From Arthrobacter liuii (GTDB lineage Bacteria; Actinomycetota; Actinomycetes; Actinomycetales; Micrococcaceae), in assembly GCF_014639275.1 (NCBI RefSeq), contig NZ_BMFW01000022.1, positions 1 through 64,000 on the forward strand: a DNA stretch of 64,000 nt, in the 5' to 3' direction. A program made the translations under genes and the position numbers. Below, one piece after another: positions 26,836-34,791 of the stretch (the first letter of the stretch is position 1; the number at the start of each line of letters is the position of its first letter). Under the pieces are notes generated by a model. It had not been told where the DNA came from and did no database searches. It worked only from the letters and a program-made list of their open reading frames with translations.

Positions 26836-26870
26836 AGATAAAGTGGCTACTTCTAACCAATATTCATTAG
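26836..26870. promoter_or_regulatory. Shared 35-bp control element between permease and LysR genes
   Basis: Same element as at 25043-25077: AGATAAAG, then CTTCTAACCAATA, then TTAG. Here it contains two imperfect dyads (TTAGATAAAG...CTTCTAA and CTAA-N10-TTAG), as expected for a LysR recognition plus activation site. It ends 19 bases before the LysR start and lies 102-136 bases upstream of the permease start. Confidence 0.65.
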
Positions 26871-26889
26871 TTTCAATTAGGAATCCACC

Positions 26890-27804
26890 ATGCTTGACGT
26901 CCGCCGGCTCCGGCTGCTCCGTGAGCTAAGCATCCGCGGGACGCTCGCGGAGGTGGCAGAAGCGCTGCAGTACAGCCCTTCGTCCGTTTCGCAGCAGCTG
27001 GCCCTCCTGGAGAAGGAAGTGGGCGTTGAGCTGCTCCGGAAGACCGGGCGGCGGGTGCAGCTGACGCCCCAGGCCGAAGTGCTGGTGGCGCACACGGCGC
27101 AGCTGCTGGAAACCATGGAACAGGCCGAGGCGGACCTGGCAGCGTCCCTGACCACGGTGACGGGAACGGTGCGGATCGCGGTATTCCAGTCAGCGGCGCT
27201 TGCCCTGATGCCGGACGTGTTGACCCGCATGGCCACCGCCTACCCCGAGGTCCGGATCGAAATGATCCAGCGCGAGCCCGAGACGGCGCTGCATGAAACG
27301 TGGGCCCGTGACTTCGACCTGGTGATCGCCGAGCAGTACCCCGGCCATGCGGCCCCGCGCTACCCCGAGCTGGACCGGGTGAAGCTGACCACTGATGCCA
27401 TCCGGCTCGCCGTTCCCCGGGCGTCCGACGGCGGGGCCCCCATCCGTTCGCTGGCGGACACGGCGGAGCTCGCCTGGGTCATGGAACCGCGGGGTGCCGC
27501 ATCGCGCCACTGGGCGGAACAGGCGTGCCGCAGTGCGGGCTTCGAACCGGACGTGCGCTTTGAAACCGCCGACCTCCAGGCGCAGGCGCGCCTTATCGAG
27601 TCCGGCAACGCGGTGGCGCTCATGCCGGACCTGGTGTGGACCGGCCGCGGCACCACCGCGGAGCTGCTGGAGCTTCCGGGCAAGCCGCACCGCACCATCT
27701 TCACCTCGGTCCGCCGCTCCAGCGCCCAGCGCCCGGCGATCCTGGCCGCCCGGGAGACCCTCGCTGCGGCCGCCGCGGCGGTGGCGACGAACGACGCCGG
27801 GTGA
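26890..27804 (+). CDS. LysR-family regulator, likely of putA and the permease
   Basis: A 304-residue regulator. The helix-turn-helix is RRLRLLRELSIRGTLAEVAEALQYSPSSVSQQLALLEKE, and the ligand domain runs from about residue 92 (VRIAVFQSAALALMPDVLTRM). Divergent from the permease. The 35-bp element just upstream of its own start and the matching one at putA suggest that it autoregulates and controls both. The inducer is probably proline or another amino acid, an inference from the targets. Confidence 0.9.
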   Translation: MLDVRRLRLLRELSIRGTLAEVAEALQYSPSSVSQQLALLEKEVGVELLRKTGRRVQLTPQAEVLVAHTAQLLETMEQAEADLAASLTTVTGTVRIAVFQSAALALMPDVLTRMATAYPEVRIEMIQREPETALHETWARDFDLVIAEQYPGHAAPRYPELDRVKLTTDAIRLAVPRASDGGAPIRSLADTAELAWVMEPRGAASRHWAEQACRSAGFEPDVRFETADLQAQARLIESGNAVALMPDLVWTGRGTTAELLELPGKPHRTIFTSVRRSSAQRPAILAARETLAAAAAAVATNDAG

Positions 27805-27897
27805 CCGGCCGCCGTCGTACTCGTCCTTAGGAGCAGCGACGCCGTGTTTCGTGCGTCACTGCGGGGTAGGGGGCCGCAGGTCTAGACTGGATCCGTT

Positions 27898-28323
27898 ATG
27901 AATCGAACAATGTTCAAGTCCAAAATCCACCGGGCCACCGTCACGCACGCCGACCTGCACTACGTAGGCTCGGTCACCGTGGACCTTGACCTGCTCGAAG
28001 CCGCCGACATCCTGCCCGGCGAGCTGGTGTCCATCGTGGACGTCACCAACGGCGCGCGGCTTGAGACATACACCATCGCCGGCGAGCGTGGCTCCGGCGT
28101 GATCGGCATTAACGGTGCAGCGGCGCACCTCATGCACGAGAACGACATTGTCATCCTGATCACCTACGCCGAAATGACCACCGAAGAGGCCAAGGCCTAC
28201 GAACCGCGCGTGGTCCACGTGGACGAAAACAACCGGGTGATCCAGCTGGGCAACGATCCCGCCGAGGGCCTTACGCCAGGCATGATGCGCCCCCCTTTCG
28301 CGCTTAACAACGCCACCCTGTAA
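27898..28323 (+). CDS. panD: Aspartate 1-decarboxylase (pantothenate synthesis)
   Basis: A 141-residue proenzyme. Gly24-Ser25 in HYVGSVTVD is the self-cleavage site; Ser25 becomes the pyruvoyl group. Family motifs [38 protein letters not shown] and [12 protein letters not shown] are all present. It converts L-aspartate to beta-alanine for pantothenate and CoA. The length is usual for actinobacteria. It stands alone here, about 95 bases after the LysR gene. Confidence 0.96.
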   Translation: MNRTMFKSKIHRATVTHADLHYVGSVTVDLDLLEAADILPGELVSIVDVTNGARLETYTIAGERGSGVIGINGAAAHLMHENDIVILITYAEMTTEEAKAYEPRVVHVDENNRVIQLGNDPAEGLTPGMMRPPFALNNATL

Positions 28324-28374
28324 CCGGAGCGTGCGTCCCGGTCCCTGCCTCCGGCCTGCCCGAAAGGTTGATCC

Positions 28375-29301
28375 TTGCTAGGGGTGTTGGCGGGATTCTT
28401 CGTGGTCTGGTGCATCATCCTGGTGGGTTGGTTCGTGGGCCGGCAGAGGATCCTGGGCGATAACGCCCGGCCTGTGCTGAGCGGGCTCACGTTCTTCGTC
28501 GCCAGCCCGGCGCTGCTTTTCGAAACCCTGAGCAAGGCCCGCCTGCGGGAAGTGTTCGCCGAACCGCTCCTGGTCACGGCGGTGGCTGCGATTGCCACGG
28601 CCACCATCTTTTTCGCGCTTGTCAGGTTCTGGCTTAAGCGCGCGCTCCCGGAATCGCTGATGTCTGCCATGTCCGCGTCCCTTGCGAACTCGGCGAACCT
28701 AGGTATTCCCATCGCGGTATATGTCCTGGGCGACGCCAGCTACGTAGCGCCGCTGCTGATCTTCCAGCTCGCCTTCTTCACCCCGATGTTCCTGATGATC
28801 CTGGACTCGAGCACCAGCACGCACCGCACCACTGTCCTGGGATTCTTCCTGATGATCCTGCGGAATCCCATGATTGTTGGCTCGGGCCTGGGGCTGCTGG
28901 TGGCCGGCACCGGCTTCCAGGTCCCGGCGCTGGTGATGGAGCCCATCCACCTGATCGGCGGTGCCGCCATCCCGGCCATGCTGATCGCGTTCGGCATGAG
29001 CCTGAACGGTACGCGCCCGTTGCAGGCCTCAGCGGGGCGCCGGGTGGACACCCTCTTGGCGAGCGGCTTCAAGCTCGTCATCCAGCCGGCGCTGGCGTAC
29101 GTCTTCGCCCGCTTCGCGTTGGGGATGGACGGGCATGCACTGTTCGCGGTGGTGGTCACATCGGCGCTGCCTACCGCACAGAATGTTTTCGTCGCCGCCA
29201 GCCGCTACCAGACCGGGCTTACCGTAGCCAAGGACACCGTGCTGATCACTACGGTGGTGGCAGTGCCGGCGATGATCGGCGTCGCACTTCTGTTGGCATG
29301 A
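28375..29301 (+). CDS. AEC-family (auxin efflux carrier-like) transporter
   Basis: A 308-residue protein with about 10 membrane helices. The paired motifs LTFFVASPALLFETLSKARL and SASLANSANLGIPIAVYVLGD, plus TSALPTAQNVFVAASRY near the C-terminus, identify the AEC/malonate-carrier family. The start is TTG 28375, preceded by GAAAGG with 7 bases between. It is followed 34 bases later by an amine oxidase gene, so it may move that enzyme's substrate or product. The substrate is unknown. Confidence 0.85.
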   Translation: MLGVLAGFFVVWCIILVGWFVGRQRILGDNARPVLSGLTFFVASPALLFETLSKARLREVFAEPLLVTAVAAIATATIFFALVRFWLKRALPESLMSAMSASLANSANLGIPIAVYVLGDASYVAPLLIFQLAFFTPMFLMILDSSTSTHRTTVLGFFLMILRNPMIVGSGLGLLVAGTGFQVPALVMEPIHLIGGAAIPAMLIAFGMSLNGTRPLQASAGRRVDTLLASGFKLVIQPALAYVFARFALGMDGHALFAVVVTSALPTAQNVFVAASRYQTGLTVAKDTVLITTVVAVPAMIGVALLLA

Positions 29302-29335
29302 TTGACCGCCGCGCCAACCGCACCCTGGAGGGCTG

Positions 29336-30469
29336 ATGAATACTGTTCTTGACACCGTGGTGATCGGCGGCGGAGCAATGGGCTCTGCGGCGGCATGGGC
29401 GCTCTCGCGCCGCGGCCGGCAGGTGACGCTGGTGGAGCAGTTCGGCCCCGGCCACGCGATCGGCGCATCCCACGGTGCCACGCGGAACCTGAACCCGGGC
29501 TACCACCGGCCGGACTACGTGGCCATGCTGGCCGAGGGGCTGGCCCTGTGGGAGGAGCTTGAGCAGGAAAGCGGGGAACAGCTCCTGGCGCGCACAGGCA
29601 TCGTTAACCACGGCCCGGGCGGCGACCTAAAGAAGGTCGCCGCGGCCCTCACCGATGCGGGCATCAGCGCCGAATTCCTGGACCCGGCCGAGGCCGGCGA
29701 ACGGTGGCGCGGCATCCGGTTCGACCAGCAGGTCCTGCACATGCCCGACGGCGGCCAGCTCAATCCGGAAGCCGCGCTTCCAGCGTTCCAGCGGCTGGCC
29801 TCGGCCCGCGGCGTGGAGATCAGGCACCACACCAGGGTGGCGGACTTCCAGGTGTTCGACGACGGCGTGCGGCTGACGCTCGAATCCGCTGCGGGTACCG
29901 AGGTGGTCACCGCAGCCCAGGCAGTGGTGACCACCGGCGGCTGGACGGACAAGCTGCTGGCCAGAATCACAGGCACAAACGATGCCGCAATCAGGATCCC
30001 GAAGCTGAGGGTCACGCAAGAGCAGCCGGCACATTTCGCGATGGCTGACGACGGTGCAGTGTGGCCCGGCTTCAACCACTACCCGGGACCGGACTACCGG
30101 GGCTGGTACTCCCCCGTCTATGGGATGCAGACCCCCGGCGAGGGCATCAAGGCCGGCTGGCACGGACTGGGACCCGTGGTGGACCCGGACCACCGCGACT
30201 TCCTGCCGGAACCAACACAGCTCGCGGCCCTGCAGGAGTACGCCCGGGAGTGGCTGCCCGGCGTGGACCCTGATTCCTTTGAGGCCATCAGCTGCACCTA
30301 CACCACCACCCCGGACGAGGACTTCATCCTGGACCGCATAGGACCCGTAGTGATCGGCGCGGGCTTCTCCGGGCACGGCTTCAAGTTCACACCCGTGATC
30401 GGGCGGATCCTGGCCGACCTCGCCACCGGGACCAGGCCCGCGCCGTCGATCTTCCGGGCGTCCCGCTAG
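29336..30469 (+). CDS. Monomeric sarcosine oxidase / N-methyltryptophan oxidase-like flavoenzyme
   Basis: A 377-residue FAD protein. The N-terminal Rossmann motif VVIGGGAMGSAAAWALSRRG is followed by FGPGHAIGASHGATRN, and the C-terminal part has FILDRIGPVVIGAGFSGHGFKFTPVIG. Cys320 in AISCTYTTTPDEDF is where this family links FAD covalently. These enzymes oxidise N-methyl amino acids to the free amine, formaldehyde and H2O2. SolA-like or sarcosine specificity cannot be decided. The stop overlaps that of the convergent MFS gene (CTAG at 30466-30469). Confidence 0.87.
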   Translation: MNTVLDTVVIGGGAMGSAAAWALSRRGRQVTLVEQFGPGHAIGASHGATRNLNPGYHRPDYVAMLAEGLALWEELEQESGEQLLARTGIVNHGPGGDLKKVAAALTDAGISAEFLDPAEAGERWRGIRFDQQVLHMPDGGQLNPEAALPAFQRLASARGVEIRHHTRVADFQVFDDGVRLTLESAAGTEVVTAAQAVVTTGGWTDKLLARITGTNDAAIRIPKLRVTQEQPAHFAMADDGAVWPGFNHYPGPDYRGWYSPVYGMQTPGEGIKAGWHGLGPVVDPDHRDFLPEPTQLAALQEYAREWLPGVDPDSFEAISCTYTTTPDEDFILDRIGPVVIGAGFSGHGFKFTPVIGRILADLATGTRPAPSIFRASR

Positions 30470-31929
30470 CTGGTGCTGCCCTCCGCGCTGGTGGGCACCG
30501 GGTGTGCATCGGACCGGCCAGCGTCATCGGCTTTCACGGCGGGCATGGCGAGGACCGCCGCAACGGTCAGCAGCCCTGCCACCAGCGCCGCCAGGAACAC
30601 GGCCCCTGACGCGCTGATCACGGTGGCCACATCGGCGTTGCCGCCACTGCTGCCCCCGTAGATGGAGTTGGCCACGGCACCGAACACGGCTACGCCCAGG
30701 GCGCTGCCGATGGACCGGGCAAACATGTTGGTGCTGGTCACCACGCCGCGCTCGTTCCAGGGCACGCTGGACTGGGCGGATATCAGGGTGGGGGTGGCCA
30801 GCAGGCCCAGGCCGAGCCCGACGACGAAGCAGCTGACCGCGATCAGCGCCACGTTGGGCGAGGCGGCGGTCAGCGACAGGATCAGCAGGCCCGCCACCGC
30901 AATGGCGATGCCGATCAGGGCGGTGGACCTGAACCCGATCCGCAGGTAGAACTTTCCGGCCTGTGAGGCGCTCAGCGGCCAGCCGAGAGTCAGGGCCGCG
31001 AGCGCCAGGCCGGCCACCAGGGGTGAGGAGGACAGCGCACCCTCCAGGAAGGTGGGCACGTAGGAGGTCAGCCCGATCATCATGGCGCCCACGCCGAAGG
31101 ACACCAGCGCGGTGGTGGCCAGCAGGCGGCGGGACACCACCCAGGCCGGGAGGATGGGCTCCGCCGCCCGCCGCTCCATCAGGAGGAACGCGGCCAGCAG
31201 GACTGCGCCGACGACGAATACGCCAATGCTGATGGGCGAGTTCCAGGCCCACGCCTGGCCGCCCTGGAGGGCGCCGAGAATGAGCAGGCCAAGCGAGCCG
31301 GCGAGAAGCACGGCACCTGCGTAGTCCACCTTGTGCCTGGCCCGTTCCACGTTTTCGTGCAGGGTGCGGATGAGCATCCACGCCGCCAGCAGGCATAGCG
31401 GCACGTTGACCAGGAAGATGCCGCGCCAGATGCCCAGGGCTGAGAAGACACCGCCCAGGCTGGGGCCCACCACCGAGGAGATGGCCCAGACACTGGCCAG
31501 GTAGCCCTGGACCTTGGCGCGCTCCTGCAGGGTGTAGATGTCACCGGCGATGGTGACGGAGACCGGCAGCACCGCGCCGGCGCCGAGTCCCTGCAGGGCA
31601 CGGAAGGCGATCAGGGAAGGCATGCTCCAGGCCACGCCGCAGAACACCGAGCCGAGCAGGAAGAGGCCGATACCGGTCAGGATGATCGGCTTCCGGCCTG
31701 CCATGTCGGAGAGCTTGCCGTAGATGGGCACGGACACCGCCTGCGCCAGCAGGTAGGCGGAGAAGAGCCAGGGGAAGGAGGAGAAGCCACCGACGTCCTT
31801 GACGATGGACGGAACCGCGGTGGCCACGATGGTGGAGTCAATGGCCACGAGTCCGGTGGACAGCATCAGGGCGATGAGGATGGGCCCGCGTTCGGACCGG
31901 AACCCTACACCGTCTTTTGCGTCCGCCAT
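30466..31929 (-). CDS. MFS drug exporter, DHA2 (EmrB/QacA) family
   Basis: A 487-residue, 14-helix protein from ATG 31929. MLSTGLVAIDSTIVATAVPSIV (motif D1), GKLSDMAGRKPIILTGIG (motif A) and LQGLGAGAVLPVSVTIAGDI (motif B) mark the DHA2 group. Only one base separates it from the stop of the flavin oxidoreductase gene upstream, so the two are co-transcribed and probably co-translated. Multidrug efflux is likely; the substrate is unknown. Confidence 0.9.
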   Translation of the reverse strand: MADAKDGVGFRSERGPILIALMLSTGLVAIDSTIVATAVPSIVKDVGGFSSFPWLFSAYLLAQAVSVPIYGKLSDMAGRKPIILTGIGLFLLGSVFCGVAWSMPSLIAFRALQGLGAGAVLPVSVTIAGDIYTLQERAKVQGYLASVWAISSVVGPSLGGVFSALGIWRGIFLVNVPLCLLAAWMLIRTLHENVERARHKVDYAGAVLLAGSLGLLILGALQGGQAWAWNSPISIGVFVVGAVLLAAFLLMERRAAEPILPAWVVSRRLLATTALVSFGVGAMMIGLTSYVPTFLEGALSSSPLVAGLALAALTLGWPLSASQAGKFYLRIGFRSTALIGIAIAVAGLLILSLTAASPNVALIAVSCFVVGLGLGLLATPTLISAQSSVPWNERGVVTSTNMFARSIGSALGVAVFGAVANSIYGGSSGGNADVATVISASGAVFLAALVAGLLTVAAVLAMPAVKADDAGRSDAHPVPTSAEGSTS

Positions 31930-31930
31930 C

Positions 31931-32920
31931 TCAGACCCGGACCAATCCTGCGGCCTCGGCCAGCAGCTCGACGGACCGCAGGCGGGCCCCGGTGCCGGGG
32001 CTCTGGTGCGCCACAATGAGTTCGTCGGCGTCGGCGTGCCTGCCGAAGCTGTCCAGGTAGTCGATAACGACGTCGGGCGTCCCCACTGCGGAGTACGTCA
32101 TCATCTGTGCCATGTGCCGTCCCTGCGGCGAGTCCAGGATCAGGTCCGCCTCGTCGTCGGTGAATTCGCGGCCGCCGCCGAAGAACAGGGAGACGCGGGC
32201 GCGCTTGGTGGCCTGCATCATCTCCTGCGCTTCCGAGGCGGAGTCGGCGGCGATGACGTTGATGCCGGCGATCACGTGCGGGGCATCCAGCTGGGCGGAG
32301 GGCTTGAACTCGCGGCGGTAGATGGCCACGGCTTCCTGCAGCGCGGCGGGGGCAAAGTGCGACGCGAAGGCGTAGGGCAGGCCCAGTTGCGCGGCCAGCC
32401 GGGCGCCGAACAGGGACGAGCCCAGGATGTACAGCGGAACGTTGGTCCCCTTGCCCGGGGTGGCCTCGACGCCCTGGATGCGGGTGGGGCCGGTGAGGTA
32501 GCCCTGCAGTTCAAGGACGTCCTGCGGGAAGCTGTCCGCGGACATGGGGTCGCGGCGCAGTGCGCGCATGGTGTTCTGGTCGCTGCCCGGCGCCCGGCCC
32601 AGGCCCAGGTCGATCCGGCCGGGGTGCAGGGTTTCCAGGGTGCCGAACTGTTCGGCGATGGTCAGCGGGGAGTGGTTGGGCAGCATGATGCCGCCGGCAC
32701 CCAGCCGGATACTTTCGGTATGCGCGGCCACGTGGGCGATCAGCACGCTGGTGGCGGAGGAGGCGATGGAGGACATGTTGTGGTGCTCGGCGTACCAGAT
32801 GCGCCGGTAGCCCAGCTTTTCGGCACTTTGCGCCATGGCCACGCTGCCTGCGAAGCTCTCCGCCGCCGTCTGGCCTTTGCCGATGGTTGCCAGGTCAAGG
32901 ATGGAAAGCGGAAGAGTCAC
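31931..32920 (-). CDS. LLM-class flavin-dependent oxidoreductase
   Basis: A 329-residue luciferase-like protein (MsnO8/YhbW type). It opens with [20 protein letters not shown] and has [26 protein letters not shown] and [30 protein letters not shown], the FMN-barrel signatures of this group. ATG 32920 starts it. It sits one base upstream of an MFS exporter, a pairing seen with detoxification systems. The substrate is unknown. Confidence 0.88.
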   Translation of the reverse strand: MTLPLSILDLATIGKGQTAAESFAGSVAMAQSAEKLGYRRIWYAEHHNMSSIASSATSVLIAHVAAHTESIRLGAGGIMLPNHSPLTIAEQFGTLETLHPGRIDLGLGRAPGSDQNTMRALRRDPMSADSFPQDVLELQGYLTGPTRIQGVEATPGKGTNVPLYILGSSLFGARLAAQLGLPYAFASHFAPAALQEAVAIYRREFKPSAQLDAPHVIAGINVIAADSASEAQEMMQATKRARVSLFFGGGREFTDDEADLILDSPQGRHMAQMMTYSAVGTPDVVIDYLDSFGRHADADELIVAHQSPGTGARLRSVELLAEAAGLVRV

Positions 32921-33059
32921 GTGGGTGCCGGCCTTTCAGGAACGTTTCGTAAGAGTCGCCGGCCGGATCACGGCAGGCACTTGATGCATAACGGCAGCGG
33001 ACCCCGGCTTATTTCTTCTTTCACGGAATACTCAGCAGGCTGATGATGTTGCCGCCCCT

Positions 33060-33932
33060 ATGAGCCATGATTCAACGAAGCAGCTGGAACTGTCCGCAAC
33101 GATTGATCTCAAGGACCTGGGAACCGTGCACCGGCTTGGTTTTGGTGCGATGCGCATTGTGGGTGACGGTGTCTGGGGTGAGCCCGCTGACCGGGCGGCC
33201 GCGGTGGCCGTGGTGCGCCGCGCCGTCGAGCTTGGTGTGGACTTCATCGACACCGCCGACTCCTACGGCCCCAACATCAGCGAGGAAATCATCGCCCAGG
33301 CCGTCCATCCGTACAAGGAGGGGCTGAAGATCGCCACAAAGGTGGGCTTCACCCGCACGGGGCCGAACAAATGGGTCCCCGTCGGGCGGCCGGAATACCT
33401 GCGCCAGCAGACCGAACTGAGCCTGCGCAAGCTCAAGGTGGACACGCTGGATCTGCTGCAGCTGCACCGGATCGATCCCAAGGTGGACGCCGACGAACAA
33501 TTCGGCGTGCTGCGGGAGCTCCAGGACGAAGGCAAGGTCCGCGCCCTGGGCCTGTCGCAGGTGAGCGTGGCGGAACTCGAAGCGGCCGGAAAGCACTTCG
33601 CCGTGTCCACGGTGCAGAACCGCTACAACCTGACCGACCGCAGCTCGGAGGACGTGCTGCGCTACTCCGAGGAGAACGGCATCGGCTTCATCCCCTGGGC
33701 GCCCATTTCGGCGGGTGAACTCGCGCAGCCGGGCGGACCGCTGGACGAGGCCGCCAAGCGCCTGGGGGCCACCACCTCCCAGGTGGCCCTGGCCTGGCTG
33801 CTGCGCCGCTCCCCCGTGATGATGCCCATCCCGGGCACCGGCTCCGTGCAGCACCTCGAGGAGAACATGGCCGCCGCCGGCATCACGCTCGACGACGACA
33901 CGTACGCCGAGCTCGAAGCGGCCGGCAAGTAG
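33060..33932 (+). CDS. Aldo/keto reductase
   Basis: A 290-residue NADPH-dependent reductase of the (beta/alpha)8 type. The catalytic tetrad is visible: Asp64 and Tyr69 in [10 protein letters not shown], Lys94 in IATKVGF and His136 in [23 protein letters not shown] near the N-terminus and [16 protein letters not shown] near the C-terminus (cofactor binding) complete the family pattern. It is followed 46 bases later by a DJ-1/PfpI gene, which suggests a shared role in handling reactive carbonyls. Confidence 0.9.
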   Translation: MSHDSTKQLELSATIDLKDLGTVHRLGFGAMRIVGDGVWGEPADRAAAVAVVRRAVELGVDFIDTADSYGPNISEEIIAQAVHPYKEGLKIATKVGFTRTGPNKWVPVGRPEYLRQQTELSLRKLKVDTLDLLQLHRIDPKVDADEQFGVLRELQDEGKVRALGLSQVSVAELEAAGKHFAVSTVQNRYNLTDRSSEDVLRYSEENGIGFIPWAPISAGELAQPGGPLDEAAKRLGATTSQVALAWLLRRSPVMMPIPGTGSVQHLEENMAAAGITLDDDTYAELEAAGK

Positions 33933-33978
33933 CAAACGGCTTCACCCCACTCACGTCAGCAACGACAGGAGCAACACC

Positions 33979-34677
33979 ATGGCAAACATCCTGATGGTCG
34001 TCTCGGCCGCAGATTCCCTCACTATGAAGGACGGCAGTGAACACCCCACCGGCTACTGGGCGGAGGAACTGGTGGTGTCACACCAGACCCTGACCGAGGC
34101 CGGCAACTCGGTCCACATCGCAACCCCCGGCGGCCGGAAGCCCACCGTTGACCAGGTGAGCCTGGCCGCAGAGTCGGCAGGCGGCGAGGAACGCGCGCAG
34201 GGCTTCCGTGACTACATCGCAAAGATCGACGGCGAGCTGGCGCACCCGCTGGTCCTGGCCGACGTCGACATCGCCGCTTACGACGCCGTGGTGATGCCCG
34301 GCGGGCACGGCCCCATGGCGGACCTCTACAAGGACGCCGACCTGGGCCGCCTGCTGGTGGCAGCGGACCGGAGCGGAAAGATCATTGCGCCGTTCTGCCA
34401 CGGTCCCGCCGGGCTGCTGAGTGCAACGGACGACGACGGCGGGTTCGCTTTCAAGGGCCGGCGCCTTACGGTCTTCACCAACGAGGAGGAGCTTGGCGGC
34501 GGGACCGGCGAGAACACCCCGTGGCTGGTGGAGGACGCGCTCAAGGCGAAGGGCGCCGTCGTCGAAAACGCTGCGGCCTGGACCTCCAACGTGGTGCGCG
34601 ACGGCAACCTCATCACCGGGCAGAACCCGCAGTCCAGCGAGGACGTGGCCAAGGAAGTCCTGAAGGCCCTGGGCTAG
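33979..34677 (+). CDS. DJ-1/PfpI family (class I glutamine amidotransferase-like) protein
   Basis: A 232-residue protein with the nucleophile elbow IIAPFCHGPAG, giving Cys140 and His141, and VVMPGGHGPMADL at about 104-116. The N-terminus ANILMVVSAADSLTMKDGSEHPTGYWAEEL matches the Hsp31/glyoxalase III-like branch. These proteins act as glyoxalases, deglycase-type enzymes or chaperones. A clear RBS (ACAGGAGCAACACC) precedes ATG 33979. Followed by a strong terminator. Confidence 0.85.
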   Translation: MANILMVVSAADSLTMKDGSEHPTGYWAEELVVSHQTLTEAGNSVHIATPGGRKPTVDQVSLAAESAGGEERAQGFRDYIAKIDGELAHPLVLADVDIAAYDAVVMPGGHGPMADLYKDADLGRLLVAADRSGKIIAPFCHGPAGLLSATDDDGGFAFKGRRLTVFTNEEELGGGTGENTPWLVEDALKAKGAVVENAAAWTSNVVRDGNLITGQNPQSSEDVAKEVLKALG

Positions 34678-34710
34678 GTCCCCACGCACTACTCCGAACC
34701 GCATAAGACA

Positions 34711-34743
34711 GAGGGGACCAGTTCGTTATGAACTGGTCCCCTC
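34711..34743. terminator. Bidirectional terminator
   Basis: A perfect 14-bp stem GAGGGGACCAGTTC / GAACTGGTCCCCTC around the loop GTTAT, lying between the convergent DJ-1 and coiled-coil genes. CTTG follows on the plus strand. Confidence 0.8.
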
Positions 34744-34791
34744 CTTGCGGCGCACGCCGTTGGACGCCGGTCTTAATGCCAGGCGTTGGAG

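Noticed and set aside
25091..26929. Long open frame antisense to the APC permease
   Set aside because: Reads as His/Asp/Gly-rich low-complexity sequence; the permease on the other strand has clear family motifs.
34711..34743. Possible operator dyad
   Set aside because: Position between convergent genes and the perfect GC-rich stem fit a terminator better.
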